64,000 nucleotides of DNA, from positions 157,178 through 221,177 of the forward strand of contig DAHUXS010000021.1 in NCBI GenBank assembly GCA_027306995.1, written 5' to 3'. The notes below the pieces were generated by a model, which ran no database searches, was not told the DNA's origin, and was given only the letters and a program-made list of their open reading frames with translations. The translations under genes were made by a program, and so were the position numbers. Positions within the stretch are counted from its first letter, which is position 1, and every line of letters begins with the position of its first letter. This DNA comes from Lysobacter sp. (GTDB taxonomy: Bacteria; Pseudomonadota; Gammaproteobacteria; Xanthomonadales; Xanthomonadaceae). Shown here in pieces: positions 27,734 to 37,344 of this stretch.

Positions 27734-27792
27734 CGGTTGCGCGATGATCCGATTGCGAGTGTCGGCGCGCCAGATGTCGCCCTGATCGACCT

Positions 27793-28011
27793 CTACTTTG
27801 CGCCATCTTCTTTTTGCGTCGTGCGGCGATGAATCCGAGGGCCGGCAGGCGCGGCAGCTTCCGGTTTCGGTTCCGGAACCGGTTCGATTGAAGGCGATGG
27901 CGGATCAGGATTCGTGCGCGCCATGCGTTTGCGCGCGTCCTTCTCTTCCTGCTTGCGCTTCTTCTCCAGCTCGCGCAGTCGCTTTTCGAAGGGATAGTTG
28001 GGCTTGGCCAA
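27793..28011 (-). CDS. Small hypothetical protein (72 aa, charged coiled region)
   Basis: Probable TTG start with GGAG 9 nt upstream; MAKPNYPFEKRLRELEKKRKQEEKDARKR. Confidence 0.5.
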   Translation of the reverse strand: MAKPNYPFEKRLRELEKKRKQEEKDARKRMARTNPDPPSPSIEPVPEPKPEAAAPAGPRIHRRTTQKEDGAK

Positions 28012-28030
28012 AACAGGGATCTCCGTTCGG

Positions 28031-28276
28031 TTACGAGCGATGACGCGATGGAGTGGGCCTGGCGGGTGCGGGTGACGAGGCTGCCGGGTCGATGTTGATC
28101 CGTTGCAGGGTACGGGTCGTGCCCAATACTTCGATCTTGCCGCCGGCATCGCGGAAGGCTTCCAGGTCTTTCGCGATCATCTCGTGGGTCAGCGGAGTGC
28201 GATCGCTGGCCTTGCGCGTGGTGAACAAGACGTCGGACGTTCTGCCCGCAGGGGGCGATTTATTGGTACGAGGCAT
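28031..28276 (-). CDS. Small hypothetical protein
   Basis: MPRTNKSPPAGRTSDVLFTTRKASDRTPLTHEMIAKDLEAFRDAGGKIEVLGTTRTLQRIN; start uncertain. Confidence 0.4.
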   Translation of the reverse strand: MPRTNKSPPAGRTSDVLFTTRKASDRTPLTHEMIAKDLEAFRDAGGKIEVLGTTRTLQRINIDPAASSPAPARPTPSRHRS

Positions 28277-28559
28277 GCATGTCCTCATGCAAGTGCGGCG
28301 AGGAGGGTTTTGTCGTCACGTGCTGTCGTGCAAACGCTCCCGGAAGGGGGCGTCACTCTCGACAAAAAAGATGGTGGTGCGTGGAAGGGCCAGACAGGCG
28401 ACGATCGAATGTGTCGGGCTGGGCGTGTAGACGCACAATGCGTAGGAGCATCCTACGCGCATTTGCCCTGCCTTGCCGGGGTCCACTTCATCCCGCCTAA
28501 GTCTCCGTTCGTCCCAGCAACGGCATCGATGGCCTGTGGTGTGGCTACACTCGGTCGCG

Positions 28560-29666
28560 ATGAACGTGGCATCCCACCCAGATCCGACAGACACCCACGC
28601 GAAGGACGAAGCGACGTTCCTTCCCAGAACGTTGGCGGCGCTGTGGGCGGTGTTCTGGCTGCTGATGATCTGCGTGGCGCTTCAGGATGCGTTCCGCAAT
28701 TCGGGCGTCCGTTGGTGGGAACCCATCCTGTGGGAAGGGAGTTCTGCACTCGTCGCCACAGGGTGGATGCTGTTCGCGGTGCGGACACGTGCGCGTCATG
28801 CGCGCTATCTCGATCGACCGCTGCTTTGGTTCGGCACTTATCTGCTCTGGTTGCCGTTGATCATCATCACCTGGCTAGCGGTGGTGTATCCGATCAGGCA
28901 TGCGGTCTATGCCGCCGCGGGGCTCACCTACGCGCACCCGGGCTGGGGCCTGGTCGTGGCGTACGAGAGCGTCAAGCTGACGATTTTCACCGGCTTGTGG
29001 CTCGGCATCCTGTTCGGCATCGATTCCCATGGGCAATGGCAACTCCAGCGCCAGCGCCTGTTGCGAATGCACAAGGCGCTGGCCGAGGCGCAACTCGCGC
29101 AACTGCAGGGGCAGCTGCGGCCGCACTTCCTGTTCAATGCGCTCAACACCGTCTCCGCCCTGATGCATACGGATGTCGAGCGGGCCGATCGCATGATCGC
29201 GACGCTCGGAGACCTGCTGCGGATCAGCCTGCGTACGAACGGCAACGAAATGACGCCGCTTGCCGAAGAGCTCCGCACGCTCGAGCTGTATGCGGACATC
29301 ATGTGCGAGCGGTTCCGGGATCGCGTCACCGTCAGTTGGCACACGGAAGCGGCGCTTGCGGAAAGTCCTGTACCGGCGTTGTTGTTGCAGCCCCTGCTTG
29401 AAAATGCGTTCAGGCACGGGGTCGAGCCCAACGTGGCAAAGGTATACATCGAGATCCGCGCCCGTCGCGACAACGATGCGTTGGAAGTCGTCGTGCACAA
29501 CACCGGATCCATGCTTGCGCCGGAACACCATGAGGGCATCGGGCTGCGCAATTGCCGTGAACGGTTGGGCATCATCTATGGCGATGCGGCATCGCTATCG
29601 ATCCGCAACGAGGGCGGAGGTGTTGCCGCATGCGTCCGGATACAGCTGTCGGAGACCATTCGATGA
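28560..29666 (+). CDS. LytS-type sensor histidine kinase (His_kinase family PF06580-like)
   Basis: LAQLQGQLRPHFLFNALNTVSALMHTD; PALLLQPLLENAFRHGVEP. Confidence 0.92.
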   Translation: MNVASHPDPTDTHAKDEATFLPRTLAALWAVFWLLMICVALQDAFRNSGVRWWEPILWEGSSALVATGWMLFAVRTRARHARYLDRPLLWFGTYLLWLPLIIITWLAVVYPIRHAVYAAAGLTYAHPGWGLVVAYESVKLTIFTGLWLGILFGIDSHGQWQLQRQRLLRMHKALAEAQLAQLQGQLRPHFLFNALNTVSALMHTDVERADRMIATLGDLLRISLRTNGNEMTPLAEELRTLELYADIMCERFRDRVTVSWHTEAALAESPVPALLLQPLLENAFRHGVEPNVAKVYIEIRARRDNDALEVVVHNTGSMLAPEHHEGIGLRNCRERLGIIYGDAASLSIRNEGGGVAACVRIQLSETIR

Positions 29667-30403
29667 TTCGCGTCGTCATTGCCGACGATGAAACCCCGGC
29701 GCGCGAGAAGCTCGAGCGTTGGCTGGCGGAGCAAGCGGACATGACGGTCGTTGCTTCGGTCGAGGACGGATTGTCCGCGGCGCAGGACATCGAACGACTC
29801 CATCCGGATGTCGCCTTCCTCGATGTGCAAATGTCGGCGCTGTCCGGGCTCCAGGTGGCCGCGCAGCTTGAGCCGTCAAGTGCGCCGCTCATCGTCTTCG
29901 TCACCGCCTTCGACGCGCATGCGGTGAAGGCCTTCGATCTCAATGCCGTCGATTACCTGCTCAAGCCCTACGACCACGAACGGTTTGCCAATGCGGTGCA
30001 GCGCGTGCGCGAGCGCCTGCGTTCCCATGAGACCGGCGCGGCAGCGGTGGCGGTCGGGCGAGCGCGATCGCCAGGTTGCGAGCGCTTGCTGGTGCCGGAC
30101 CGCGACCGACTCCAGCTGATCGAAACCGCATCCATCGAATGGCTGGAAGCCGACGGCAACTACGTCCATGTGCACACTGCCGGACGCGCCTATCTGTTGC
30201 GGCGGACGTTGCAGGACCTGTTGTCCCAGCTCGGCGACCAGCGCTTCATGCGGATACACAGATCGACGGCGGTCAATCTCGGCTGCATCGCATCGTTGGC
30301 CCCGCTCTTCAAGGGCGACTACGAACTGTATCTGCACAACGGCCGTGCGCTGCGGCTCAGCCGTCGTTATCGCGAGGCCTTGTTCGCTCGCATGGGCCAG
30401 TAA
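29663..30403 (+). CDS. LytTR-family response regulator
   Basis: MIRVVIADDETPAREKLERWL receiver; LytTR block IEWLEADGNYVHVHTAGRAYLLRRTL...FMRIHRSTAVNL. Confidence 0.94.
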   Translation: MIRVVIADDETPAREKLERWLAEQADMTVVASVEDGLSAAQDIERLHPDVAFLDVQMSALSGLQVAAQLEPSSAPLIVFVTAFDAHAVKAFDLNAVDYLLKPYDHERFANAVQRVRERLRSHETGAAAVAVGRARSPGCERLLVPDRDRLQLIETASIEWLEADGNYVHVHTAGRAYLLRRTLQDLLSQLGDQRFMRIHRSTAVNLGCIASLAPLFKGDYELYLHNGRALRLSRRYREALFARMGQ

Positions 30404-30507
30404 CGTCCGACTCGCCACGGCCTGGGCTCCATCCGTCACAAACCTGCTGGCAGCCGACTCTTGTTGGGCCAGGCTCCAGGTCATTGCCGGAGCAGGAGAC
30501 TGGGAGC

Positions 30508-31674
30508 ATGCAGGTTGCCGATGAACGAAAGGAGCGCTACGACTTCCTCGACTGGTTGCGGGTCATCGCGATCTTCGTCCTGTTCTTTTTCCACACGGGA
30601 ATGATCTTCGTCGGCTGGGGTTGGCATGTCGTCAACCAGCAGACCATTCCCTCCCTGCGATGGCCGATGGATATCGCCCATCGCCTGCGCATGCCACTGT
30701 TGTTCGTCATCTCCGGCGCCGGCATGTGGTTCGCATTGCAGCGGCGCGGGGTCGCGCGATTTCTAAAGGAACGCACGGTCAAGCTGCTGCTGCCGTTGGT
30801 GGTCGGCATGTTCCTGGTGGTGCCGCCGCAGATCTACTACGAGCGACTGCAGCGCGGACAGTGGAGTGGGGGCTATGCGGAGTTCTACGTCACGCATGTG
30901 CTGAAGTTCATTCCGTATCCGATGGGCGATTTCAGCTGGCACCACCTGTGGTTCATCCTGTATCTCTACGTGTATGTCCTGTTGCTGCTGCCGGGGATGC
31001 TGTGGTGGAAGCGCGTCCGGCCGAACATCGCCCCGGGCGCATGGCTATGCCTGCTCGGGCTTCCCCTTGGCATCAACGAAGCGCTGCTGAAATCCGTATT
31101 CCCGGAGGCGCATACCCTCGTCAATGATTGGTACATCTTCAACCACTACCTGCTGCTGACGATCTACGGATATCTGCTGGCGTCCATGCCTGGTGTCTGG
31201 AAATGGATGGCCGGGTTCCGCCGCTGGTCGCTGTTCGCTGGGCTCGCGTCCATCGCCCTGTTGATCACGATGTTCAATACCGGCGTCGTCGCGCACGATT
31301 CGGTGGCCGACGCCGTCGGGGCCAATATCTTCACCTGGCTGTCAATGATGGCGTTCATGGGCTACGGATATCGCTACCTGTCATTCACGAATCCACTGCT
31401 GGTCTGGACGAGGGAAGCCAGCTACCCGTTCTACATCCTGCACCAGACGGTGATCGTCGCGATCGGGTACTACATCGTCCAGACTGCGTGGACGCCCTGG
31501 ACGAAGTACTTCGTCGTCCTGGCTCTCAGCATGGGCGCGTGCCTGGTCCTCTATGAAGGATGCGTGCGGAGGTTCGCGGTATTGCGCCTGGTCTTCGGGA
31601 TGAAGCTGCGATCCACGCGTCCCCAGCCCGTTTCGATTCCGATTGCGCATGGGGCACGCGAAGACGTCCAGTAG
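30508..31674 (+). CDS. Acyltransferase-3/OpgC-like membrane acyltransferase
   Basis: RYDFLDWLRVIAIFVLFFFHTGMIF start and ~10 TM helices; SYPFYILHQTVIV. Confidence 0.85.
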   Translation: MQVADERKERYDFLDWLRVIAIFVLFFFHTGMIFVGWGWHVVNQQTIPSLRWPMDIAHRLRMPLLFVISGAGMWFALQRRGVARFLKERTVKLLLPLVVGMFLVVPPQIYYERLQRGQWSGGYAEFYVTHVLKFIPYPMGDFSWHHLWFILYLYVYVLLLLPGMLWWKRVRPNIAPGAWLCLLGLPLGINEALLKSVFPEAHTLVNDWYIFNHYLLLTIYGYLLASMPGVWKWMAGFRRWSLFAGLASIALLITMFNTGVVAHDSVADAVGANIFTWLSMMAFMGYGYRYLSFTNPLLVWTREASYPFYILHQTVIVAIGYYIVQTAWTPWTKYFVVLALSMGACLVLYEGCVRRFAVLRLVFGMKLRSTRPQPVSIPIAHGAREDVQ

Positions 31675-31726
31675 ATTCGTTCAGGGGCTGCAGGCATGAT
31701 GGTGCGATCCCACGAGGAGCGCGCGC

Positions 31727-32743
31727 ATGCAGCTTGGAATGATCGGCCTCGGCCGGATGGGTTCGAACATGGTGCGTCGCCTCTTGGCAGGCGGACACCA
31801 GTGCGTCGCGTACGACAGGTCTCCCGATGCGGTGCAAACGGTCGTCAAGGAAGGCGCGACGGGCACCGCATCGTTGGGCGAATTCGTGCAGGCATTGGCA
31901 ACGCCGCGCGCCATCTGGCTGATGGTGCCGGCGGGCGTGGTCGACGAGACCATCGCCGACCTGCTGCCCCGTCTCGAACCGGGCGATATCCTGATCGATG
32001 GCGGCAATTCGTATTACATCGACGACATCCGTCGCGCCAATGCATTGGCGGCGCAAGGCATCCACTACGTCGATGCCGGCACCAGTGGCGGGGTCTGGGG
32101 ATTGGAGCGCGGTTATTGCCTGATGATCGGCGGCGAGACGGACGTGGTGAAGCATCTCGATGCGATCTTCGCGACGCTGGCGCCGGGGCGCGGCGATATC
32201 GCCCGCACCGCAGGCCGCGAGCATGCGGGCGGCACCGCCGAGGACGGGTATCTGCATTGCGGTCCCAGTGGCGCCGGACACTTCGTCAAGATGGTGCATA
32301 ACGGCATCGAATACGGCTTGATGGCGGCCTATGCGGAAGGCCTGGCGATTCTCAAGGGCGCCAATATCGGCAATACGAGTGGCACGGTTGATGCCGAGAC
32401 AACCCCGCTGCGCGATCCCGAACACTATCGATACGATTTGAACCTGGCCGACATCACCGAAGTCTGGCGCCGTGGCAGCGTCGTCACGTCATGGCTGCTG
32501 GATCTTTCGGCGGCGGCGCTGATGAAGGATCCGGGGTTGTCGAAGTTTGCCGGCCGGGTTTCGGATTCCGGGGAAGGCCGCTGGACGGTCAAGGCCGCCA
32601 TCGATGAGGGCGTGCCCGCGCATGTCCTGTCATCGGCGCTCTACGAGCGTTTCAGTTCGCGTGGCAATGCGGACTTCGCGGACAAGCTGCTGTCGGCGAT
32701 GCGCTACGAGTTCGGTGGACACGTCGAAAAGCCCGCGGGGTGA
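31727..32743 (+). CDS. gnd: 6-phosphogluconate dehydrogenase (decarboxylating), short NAD-type
   Basis: [55 protein letters not shown]. Confidence 0.92.
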   Translation: MQLGMIGLGRMGSNMVRRLLAGGHQCVAYDRSPDAVQTVVKEGATGTASLGEFVQALATPRAIWLMVPAGVVDETIADLLPRLEPGDILIDGGNSYYIDDIRRANALAAQGIHYVDAGTSGGVWGLERGYCLMIGGETDVVKHLDAIFATLAPGRGDIARTAGREHAGGTAEDGYLHCGPSGAGHFVKMVHNGIEYGLMAAYAEGLAILKGANIGNTSGTVDAETTPLRDPEHYRYDLNLADITEVWRRGSVVTSWLLDLSAAALMKDPGLSKFAGRVSDSGEGRWTVKAAIDEGVPAHVLSSALYERFSSRGNADFADKLLSAMRYEFGGHVEKPAG

Positions 32744-32757
32744 TGGCCGATCGGCAT

Positions 32758-33678
32758 TCACCGACGCTTGCGCGATGCGGCGCGATAGTCGGTGGGCGCT
32801 GATCCGAATTGCCGCTTGAATGCGCGGCTGAAGGCGGGCTCGGAGTCGTAACCTGCGCGCTGTGCGATTTGCGAGATGCGCAACTTCGTGGAAGTCAGCA
32901 TGTCCGCTGCCAGGTGCATGCGCCAGCGTGTCAGGTAACGCATCGGGGGTTCGCCCAGCGTTTCGACGAAACGTTGCGACAGGCCGGAGCGCGATTGGTT
33001 CAATTCGCTTGCCAATCTGGCGACGCTCCAGTCTTTCCCGGGTTGTGCATGCAACAACGCCAGCGCGCGACCGACCACGGCGTCATCCAGCGCCCGGGCG
33101 AGGCCGCCGGCTTGCGGCGATGCAGTCACCAGCCAGTGTCGCAGCGACCACACGAACAACAGGTCCACCAGTCGCGACAGCATCACCGAACTGCCCAGCC
33201 ACGGCTGGTCGGCTTCCCGCCGGATCGCTGCCAATGTCACGGACAGCCATTCTTTCGGCGTATCCGGGAAGGCCGCAGGCGGCTCCGCCGCATTCGCGAC
33301 ATGCAGCAGTGCGGGCAGGGCATTCGCCAACAATATTCCACCGACGCCTTCGAAACGGAACTCGCATGTGGTGATCTGCGGTCGCGCAATGTCATTGCCT
33401 GCGCATTCCAACCGGTGCGAGCCGCCTTGTGGCAGGAGCACCAGGTCTCCCGGTTCAAGCACGATGCCACGACGTTCGCCTGCGATGTGCAGGCGACATG
33501 GTGCGTGTTCGATGAAATGAAAGCGTGGCGAGGCGTGCGGAAATTCCAGCAATTGACCGGCATGCAATGCACGGCTGGTGGTGTTGCCGCCGCGAATTCG
33601 TGCGGACTCGAAGATGTCGAAGAACGCATCGGCATCGCGCATCACCTGGATTTCTTCCCTGTTCTGGCGTTTTGGCAT
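32758..33678 (-). CDS. AraC-family transcriptional regulator (cupin N-terminus)
   Basis: C-terminal HTH ISQIAQRAGYDSEPAFSRAFKRQFGSAPTDYR. Confidence 0.92.
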   Translation of the reverse strand: MPKRQNREEIQVMRDADAFFDIFESARIRGGNTTSRALHAGQLLEFPHASPRFHFIEHAPCRLHIAGERRGIVLEPGDLVLLPQGGSHRLECAGNDIARPQITTCEFRFEGVGGILLANALPALLHVANAAEPPAAFPDTPKEWLSVTLAAIRREADQPWLGSSVMLSRLVDLLFVWSLRHWLVTASPQAGGLARALDDAVVGRALALLHAQPGKDWSVARLASELNQSRSGLSQRFVETLGEPPMRYLTRWRMHLAADMLTSTKLRISQIAQRAGYDSEPAFSRAFKRQFGSAPTDYRAASRKRR

Positions 33679-33759
33679 GGCAATCCGGTGTTTGGGTCAA
33701 TCCGGCGTCACGAAGCGGTTGTACAGTTCCCGCCACGTCCCTTCAAGCAGGAGTGAGCG

Positions 33760-34449
33760 ATGAGCAAGCCCGCAGTGGTTCTGGTCCATGGCTTCTGGGG
33801 CGGTGCCGCCCATTGGGCCAAGGCGATCGTCGAATTGAAGCGCCTGGGTTACAACGACCTGCATGCAGTGGAGAATCCGCTGACCTCGCTGGCCGATGAC
33901 GTCGAGCGTACCCGCAAGATGGTCGCGCAGATCAACGGTCCCGTCGTATTGGTCGGTCATTCCTATGGTGGCGCGGTCATTACCGAGGCCGGCAACCTGC
34001 CGAATGTTGCCGCGCTGGTCTACATCGCGGCATTCGCGCCCGATGCCGGCGAAAGCCCTGGCGGCATTACCCAGCAACATCCGCCGGCGGCCGTTGCCAA
34101 TATCGCTCCGGACAGCGATGGCTTTCTGTGGGTCATTCCCGACAAGTTCCACGAAAGCTTCTGCCAGGATCTCACTGCCGACGAAGGACTGGTGATGGCA
34201 GTGACGCAAAAGGCACCACTGGGTTCCACCTTCGGCGACAACATCAGCGATCCGGCATGGAAGCACAAACCGTGCTGGTACCAGATCTCCAGCCAGGACC
34301 GGATGATCGCGCCGGAAAACCAGCAGCGCATGTCGGCGCGCATGAATCCACGCAAGACCATCACCCTGGAGTCCAGCCATGCCTCGCTGGCATCGCGCCC
34401 AGCGGAGGTCGCGGCGTTGATCGACGAGGCGGCGAAAACGACGGCCTGA
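33760..34449 (+). CDS. Alpha/beta hydrolase
   Basis: VVLVHGFWGGAAHWAK, VLVGHSYGGAVITEA, SSHASLASRPAEVAALI. Confidence 0.88.
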   Translation: MSKPAVVLVHGFWGGAAHWAKAIVELKRLGYNDLHAVENPLTSLADDVERTRKMVAQINGPVVLVGHSYGGAVITEAGNLPNVAALVYIAAFAPDAGESPGGITQQHPPAAVANIAPDSDGFLWVIPDKFHESFCQDLTADEGLVMAVTQKAPLGSTFGDNISDPAWKHKPCWYQISSQDRMIAPENQQRMSARMNPRKTITLESSHASLASRPAEVAALIDEAAKTTA

Positions 34450-34461
34450 GTCCGCGCAGAG

Positions 34462-34947
34462 CTACGACGTGGCTCGATACCGCATCGCCACGTCGCAGCG
34501 CTCGTAACGGGCGCCATACTGTTCCATGATCTGTGCGTCGTGCACGAAGCCGAGTTTCTCGTAGAGATGGATGGCCGGCGCGCACTTCGAGCTCGTGAGC
34601 AGGTACAGGGGATCGGCCTTCAGTGATGCCGCGCGCTCGATGATGGCGGACAGCAGGAATTCGCCGGCCTTCTGGCCGCGCACCGATTCCCGCACGCCCA
34701 TCTTCGTGAGTTCATAGCTGGACGCGCCGGTCTTCTGCAGGGCGCAGGCGCCGACGATGCCCAGTGTTTCGTGTTCGACGAAGAGGATGACGCCACCCGG
34801 CTCGATGATCTTCTTCCCCGGGTTTTCGAGCACTTCGCGATCGGTGTCCTCGAGCCGGAACATCGAGCGGATCCATTCGGCGTTGATGTCGTGGAAATGT
34901 GGTGCCAGCGCTTCGCTGTACTCACGGATGGTCAGGGCATTGTTCAT
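34462..34947 (-). CDS. GNAT-family N-acetyltransferase
   Basis: TKMGVRESVRGQKAGEFLLSAIIERA; IHLYEKLGFVHDA. Confidence 0.88.
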   Translation of the reverse strand: MNNALTIREYSEALAPHFHDINAEWIRSMFRLEDTDREVLENPGKKIIEPGGVILFVEHETLGIVGACALQKTGASSYELTKMGVRESVRGQKAGEFLLSAIIERAASLKADPLYLLTSSKCAPAIHLYEKLGFVHDAQIMEQYGARYERCDVAMRYRATS

Positions 34948-35834
34948 GGCGACAGGATAAAGCCACTGGAGAAACTGCGCTCGACACCACTGACGGGATC
35001 GATGAAGTCGAGGCGCCTGGCGAGCAATTGCAGGGGCGCCGAATAGTCGCCTGCTCCGCGATGGCGCAGTAACGGATACACGCCATCGTTGGCGATCGGC
35101 GCACCCAGCGCCGCCATGTGCAGGCGCAGCTGGTGCTTGCGGCCGGTGATGGGCGTCAATGCGTAGCGCCAGTATCCGTCGCCGCGTGCGATGACCTCGA
35201 TGCGGGTTTCGCTGTTCGCCGGGCCTTCGATCTCCTGCATGCGGAAGAACGGTTCGCCGGCGACGATGCGGCTCTTGTGAACGCACGGAAACGCGACGCC
35301 GGGCAATGCCGGAGCGAGCGCCTCGTAGCTCTTGTGGATGCGTCGTTCTCGGAACAACGCCTGGTAGCGCGCACGGCTGCGTGGATTGGTGGAGAACAGC
35401 ACCAGTCCGGCGGTCTCGCGGTCGATCCGGTGCAGCGGCGCCAGGTCGTGATTCCCGGTGCGACGAATCAAGCGGCCGAGCAGGGTTTCATGGACATGCG
35501 GGCCGACAGGCGTGACCGGGAGGAAATGCGGCTTGTCCGCGACCAACAGGTCCGAGTCTTCGTGCAGCACGACTTCATCGAACGGAATCGGTGCTTCGTC
35601 GGGAACTTCGCGGTAGTAATGGACTTCGAGCCCGACCCGATGCGGCGTTTCCGGCGTCAGGCATCGCTCCTCGCCATCGATCACGCGTCCACGCGCCATG
35701 CGTTCCAGCCATTGCACGCGCGACACCGACGGAAAACGCTCGCACAGGCAGTCGAGCACCGTCGGCCATGTGCCCGGCGGCAACTGGAGCGTGCTTGCGG
35801 CGAGGCCGTCGATGGTAGGAGGGCGTTTGCGCAT
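34944..35834 (-). CDS. RluA-family pseudouridine synthase
   Basis: LAPLHRIDRETAGLVLFS catalytic Asp motif; ALTPITGRKHQLRLHMAALG. Confidence 0.92.
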   Translation of the reverse strand: MRKRPPTIDGLAASTLQLPPGTWPTVLDCLCERFPSVSRVQWLERMARGRVIDGEERCLTPETPHRVGLEVHYYREVPDEAPIPFDEVVLHEDSDLLVADKPHFLPVTPVGPHVHETLLGRLIRRTGNHDLAPLHRIDRETAGLVLFSTNPRSRARYQALFRERRIHKSYEALAPALPGVAFPCVHKSRIVAGEPFFRMQEIEGPANSETRIEVIARGDGYWRYALTPITGRKHQLRLHMAALGAPIANDGVYPLLRHRGAGDYSAPLQLLARRLDFIDPVSGVERSFSSGFILSP

Positions 35835-35905
35835 GATAAAGAAGCGTGCCCATGGCACAGGATGTGGTTTCGTGGTGACGATCTGTTGATTGCCACATAC
35901 TTCGC

Positions 35906-36496
35906 GTGATGATAACGACCCCATATCGCGGACGGGCATTCGTCTACATATTGCCCTTGGCCGGTCCCGAAGACCTGCTGAAGGTCGGGCTTACGCATGA
36001 TCCCCTGGCACGCTGGCCGGCATTCCATTCGCGTTGGTTCGAAGAGTTTGATATCGATCGTGCGATGTTGCTGGAGACGGAATCCCGCAAGGATGCACAG
36101 ATGCTGGAAACACGCCTGAGGCGAGAGCTTGTCGAATTCAACTGCCCGGCACCACTGACGATACGCGTGCAGGCAGGCGGGCAGAGGGAGTGGCATCGCG
36201 GTGCTTATGAATTGGCCCGGCGGTTCGTTTTTGATCGGGAGCTGGAAGGATATTTCGTGCGGTCATCGGCGAGGGAACTCCTGACCGAATCGATGCATGA
36301 AATGGCGGGGAGCACCAACGCCTTGTTGCATCAGGCGGTCAGCGATTTCCAGGCCGGGCAATTGAGTGCTTCCCAGATGGCTGCGCTTGGAAATCTCGTG
36401 GATGCCCATCGCGCATTTGGCAGCGACGTTTCCCGCGAAGGCTTCGACGCCCTTCAAGTGGAATGGCGTTTGAGGGCATCTGCGCACGAGCGATGA
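35906..36496 (+). CDS. GIY-YIG nuclease-fold protein
   Basis: FVYILPLAGPEDLLKVGLTHDPLARWPAFHSR resembles the GIY-YIG/T5orf172 core. Confidence 0.6.
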   Translation: MMITTPYRGRAFVYILPLAGPEDLLKVGLTHDPLARWPAFHSRWFEEFDIDRAMLLETESRKDAQMLETRLRRELVEFNCPAPLTIRVQAGGQREWHRGAYELARRFVFDRELEGYFVRSSARELLTESMHEMAGSTNALLHQAVSDFQAGQLSASQMAALGNLVDAHRAFGSDVSREGFDALQVEWRLRASAHER

Positions 36497-36516
36497 AGTC
36501 GAGGGGATGGGCAGAC

Positions 36517-36544
36517 GAAAACGGGACCTTTCGGTCCCGTTTTC
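36517..36544. terminator. Bidirectional Rho-independent terminator
   Basis: GAAAACGGGACC-TTTC-GGTCCCGTTTTC perfect 12-bp stem with A/T flanks between convergent genes. Confidence 0.92.
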
Positions 36545-36567
36545 TATTGCTGGAATTTCTCAACCCA

Positions 36568-37341
36568 TCAACCGCACTTGCTGTATCCGCAGTTCAGGCA
36601 AGTCGCGCAGCCATCCATGATCACCACCGATTTGTTGTTGCACTTGTGGCACATGGTGGCGCTGGGCGGGAAGCTGGTGCCTTCGCCGGTGACGGCGATG
36701 TCTTCCTCGATCACGACGACTGGGTGGGCATCAGCGTTTTTTTTTGAGCCCTGCTCGTAGGCGCGACGCTTTTCGGCGATCAGCGCGCGCTGGTGCTCGT
36801 CCATGTCCGGGTCGTGCATCATGCCGATGGTCTTGAGGTGGTCTTCAACAATACTGCCGAGTTCGGCCACCAGCGACGGCATGTAGACGCCGCCGGCCTT
36901 GTAGTAACCACCCTTGGGATCGAACACCGCCTTCATCTCGTCGACCAGGAAGGTGACGTCGCCACCCTTGCGGAACACCGCCGACATGATGCGGGTCAGC
37001 GCGACGATCCACTGGAAGTGTTCCATCGACTTCGAGTTGATGAAGACTTCGAACGGACGACGCAGTTCGTGTTCGGTGCCGGCATTGAGCACGATGTCAT
37101 TGATGGTCACGTACATCGCGTGTTCCACCAGCGGCGATTTGATCTTGTAGGTGCTGCCGATCAGGATTTCCGGACGCTCGATCTTCTCGTGCATCTGGAT
37201 CACGTCGGCCATCGGCAATTCCGCTTCGGCCTTCTCGCGGCTGATGCTGCCGCCGGACTGCGCGGGTGCGGCATCGCGTGCCTTGTCTTCCGGCGTGACG
37301 ACGTTGTAGCCCTTGATTTTCTGGTCGATCTTGACAGCCAT
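36568..37341 (-). CDS. nrdJb: B12-dependent ribonucleotide reductase, C-terminal subunit/domain (NrdJb-like)
   Basis: Zinc-ribbon/redox tail CHKCNNKSVVIMDGCATCLNCGYSKCG; 3 nt downstream of nrdJa. Confidence 0.85.
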   Translation of the reverse strand: MAVKIDQKIKGYNVVTPEDKARDAAPAQSGGSISREKAEAELPMADVIQMHEKIERPEILIGSTYKIKSPLVEHAMYVTINDIVLNAGTEHELRRPFEVFINSKSMEHFQWIVALTRIMSAVFRKGGDVTFLVDEMKAVFDPKGGYYKAGGVYMPSLVAELGSIVEDHLKTIGMMHDPDMDEHQRALIAEKRRAYEQGSKKNADAHPVVVIEEDIAVTGEGTSFPPSATMCHKCNNKSVVIMDGCATCLNCGYSKCG

Positions 37342-37344
37342 GAT

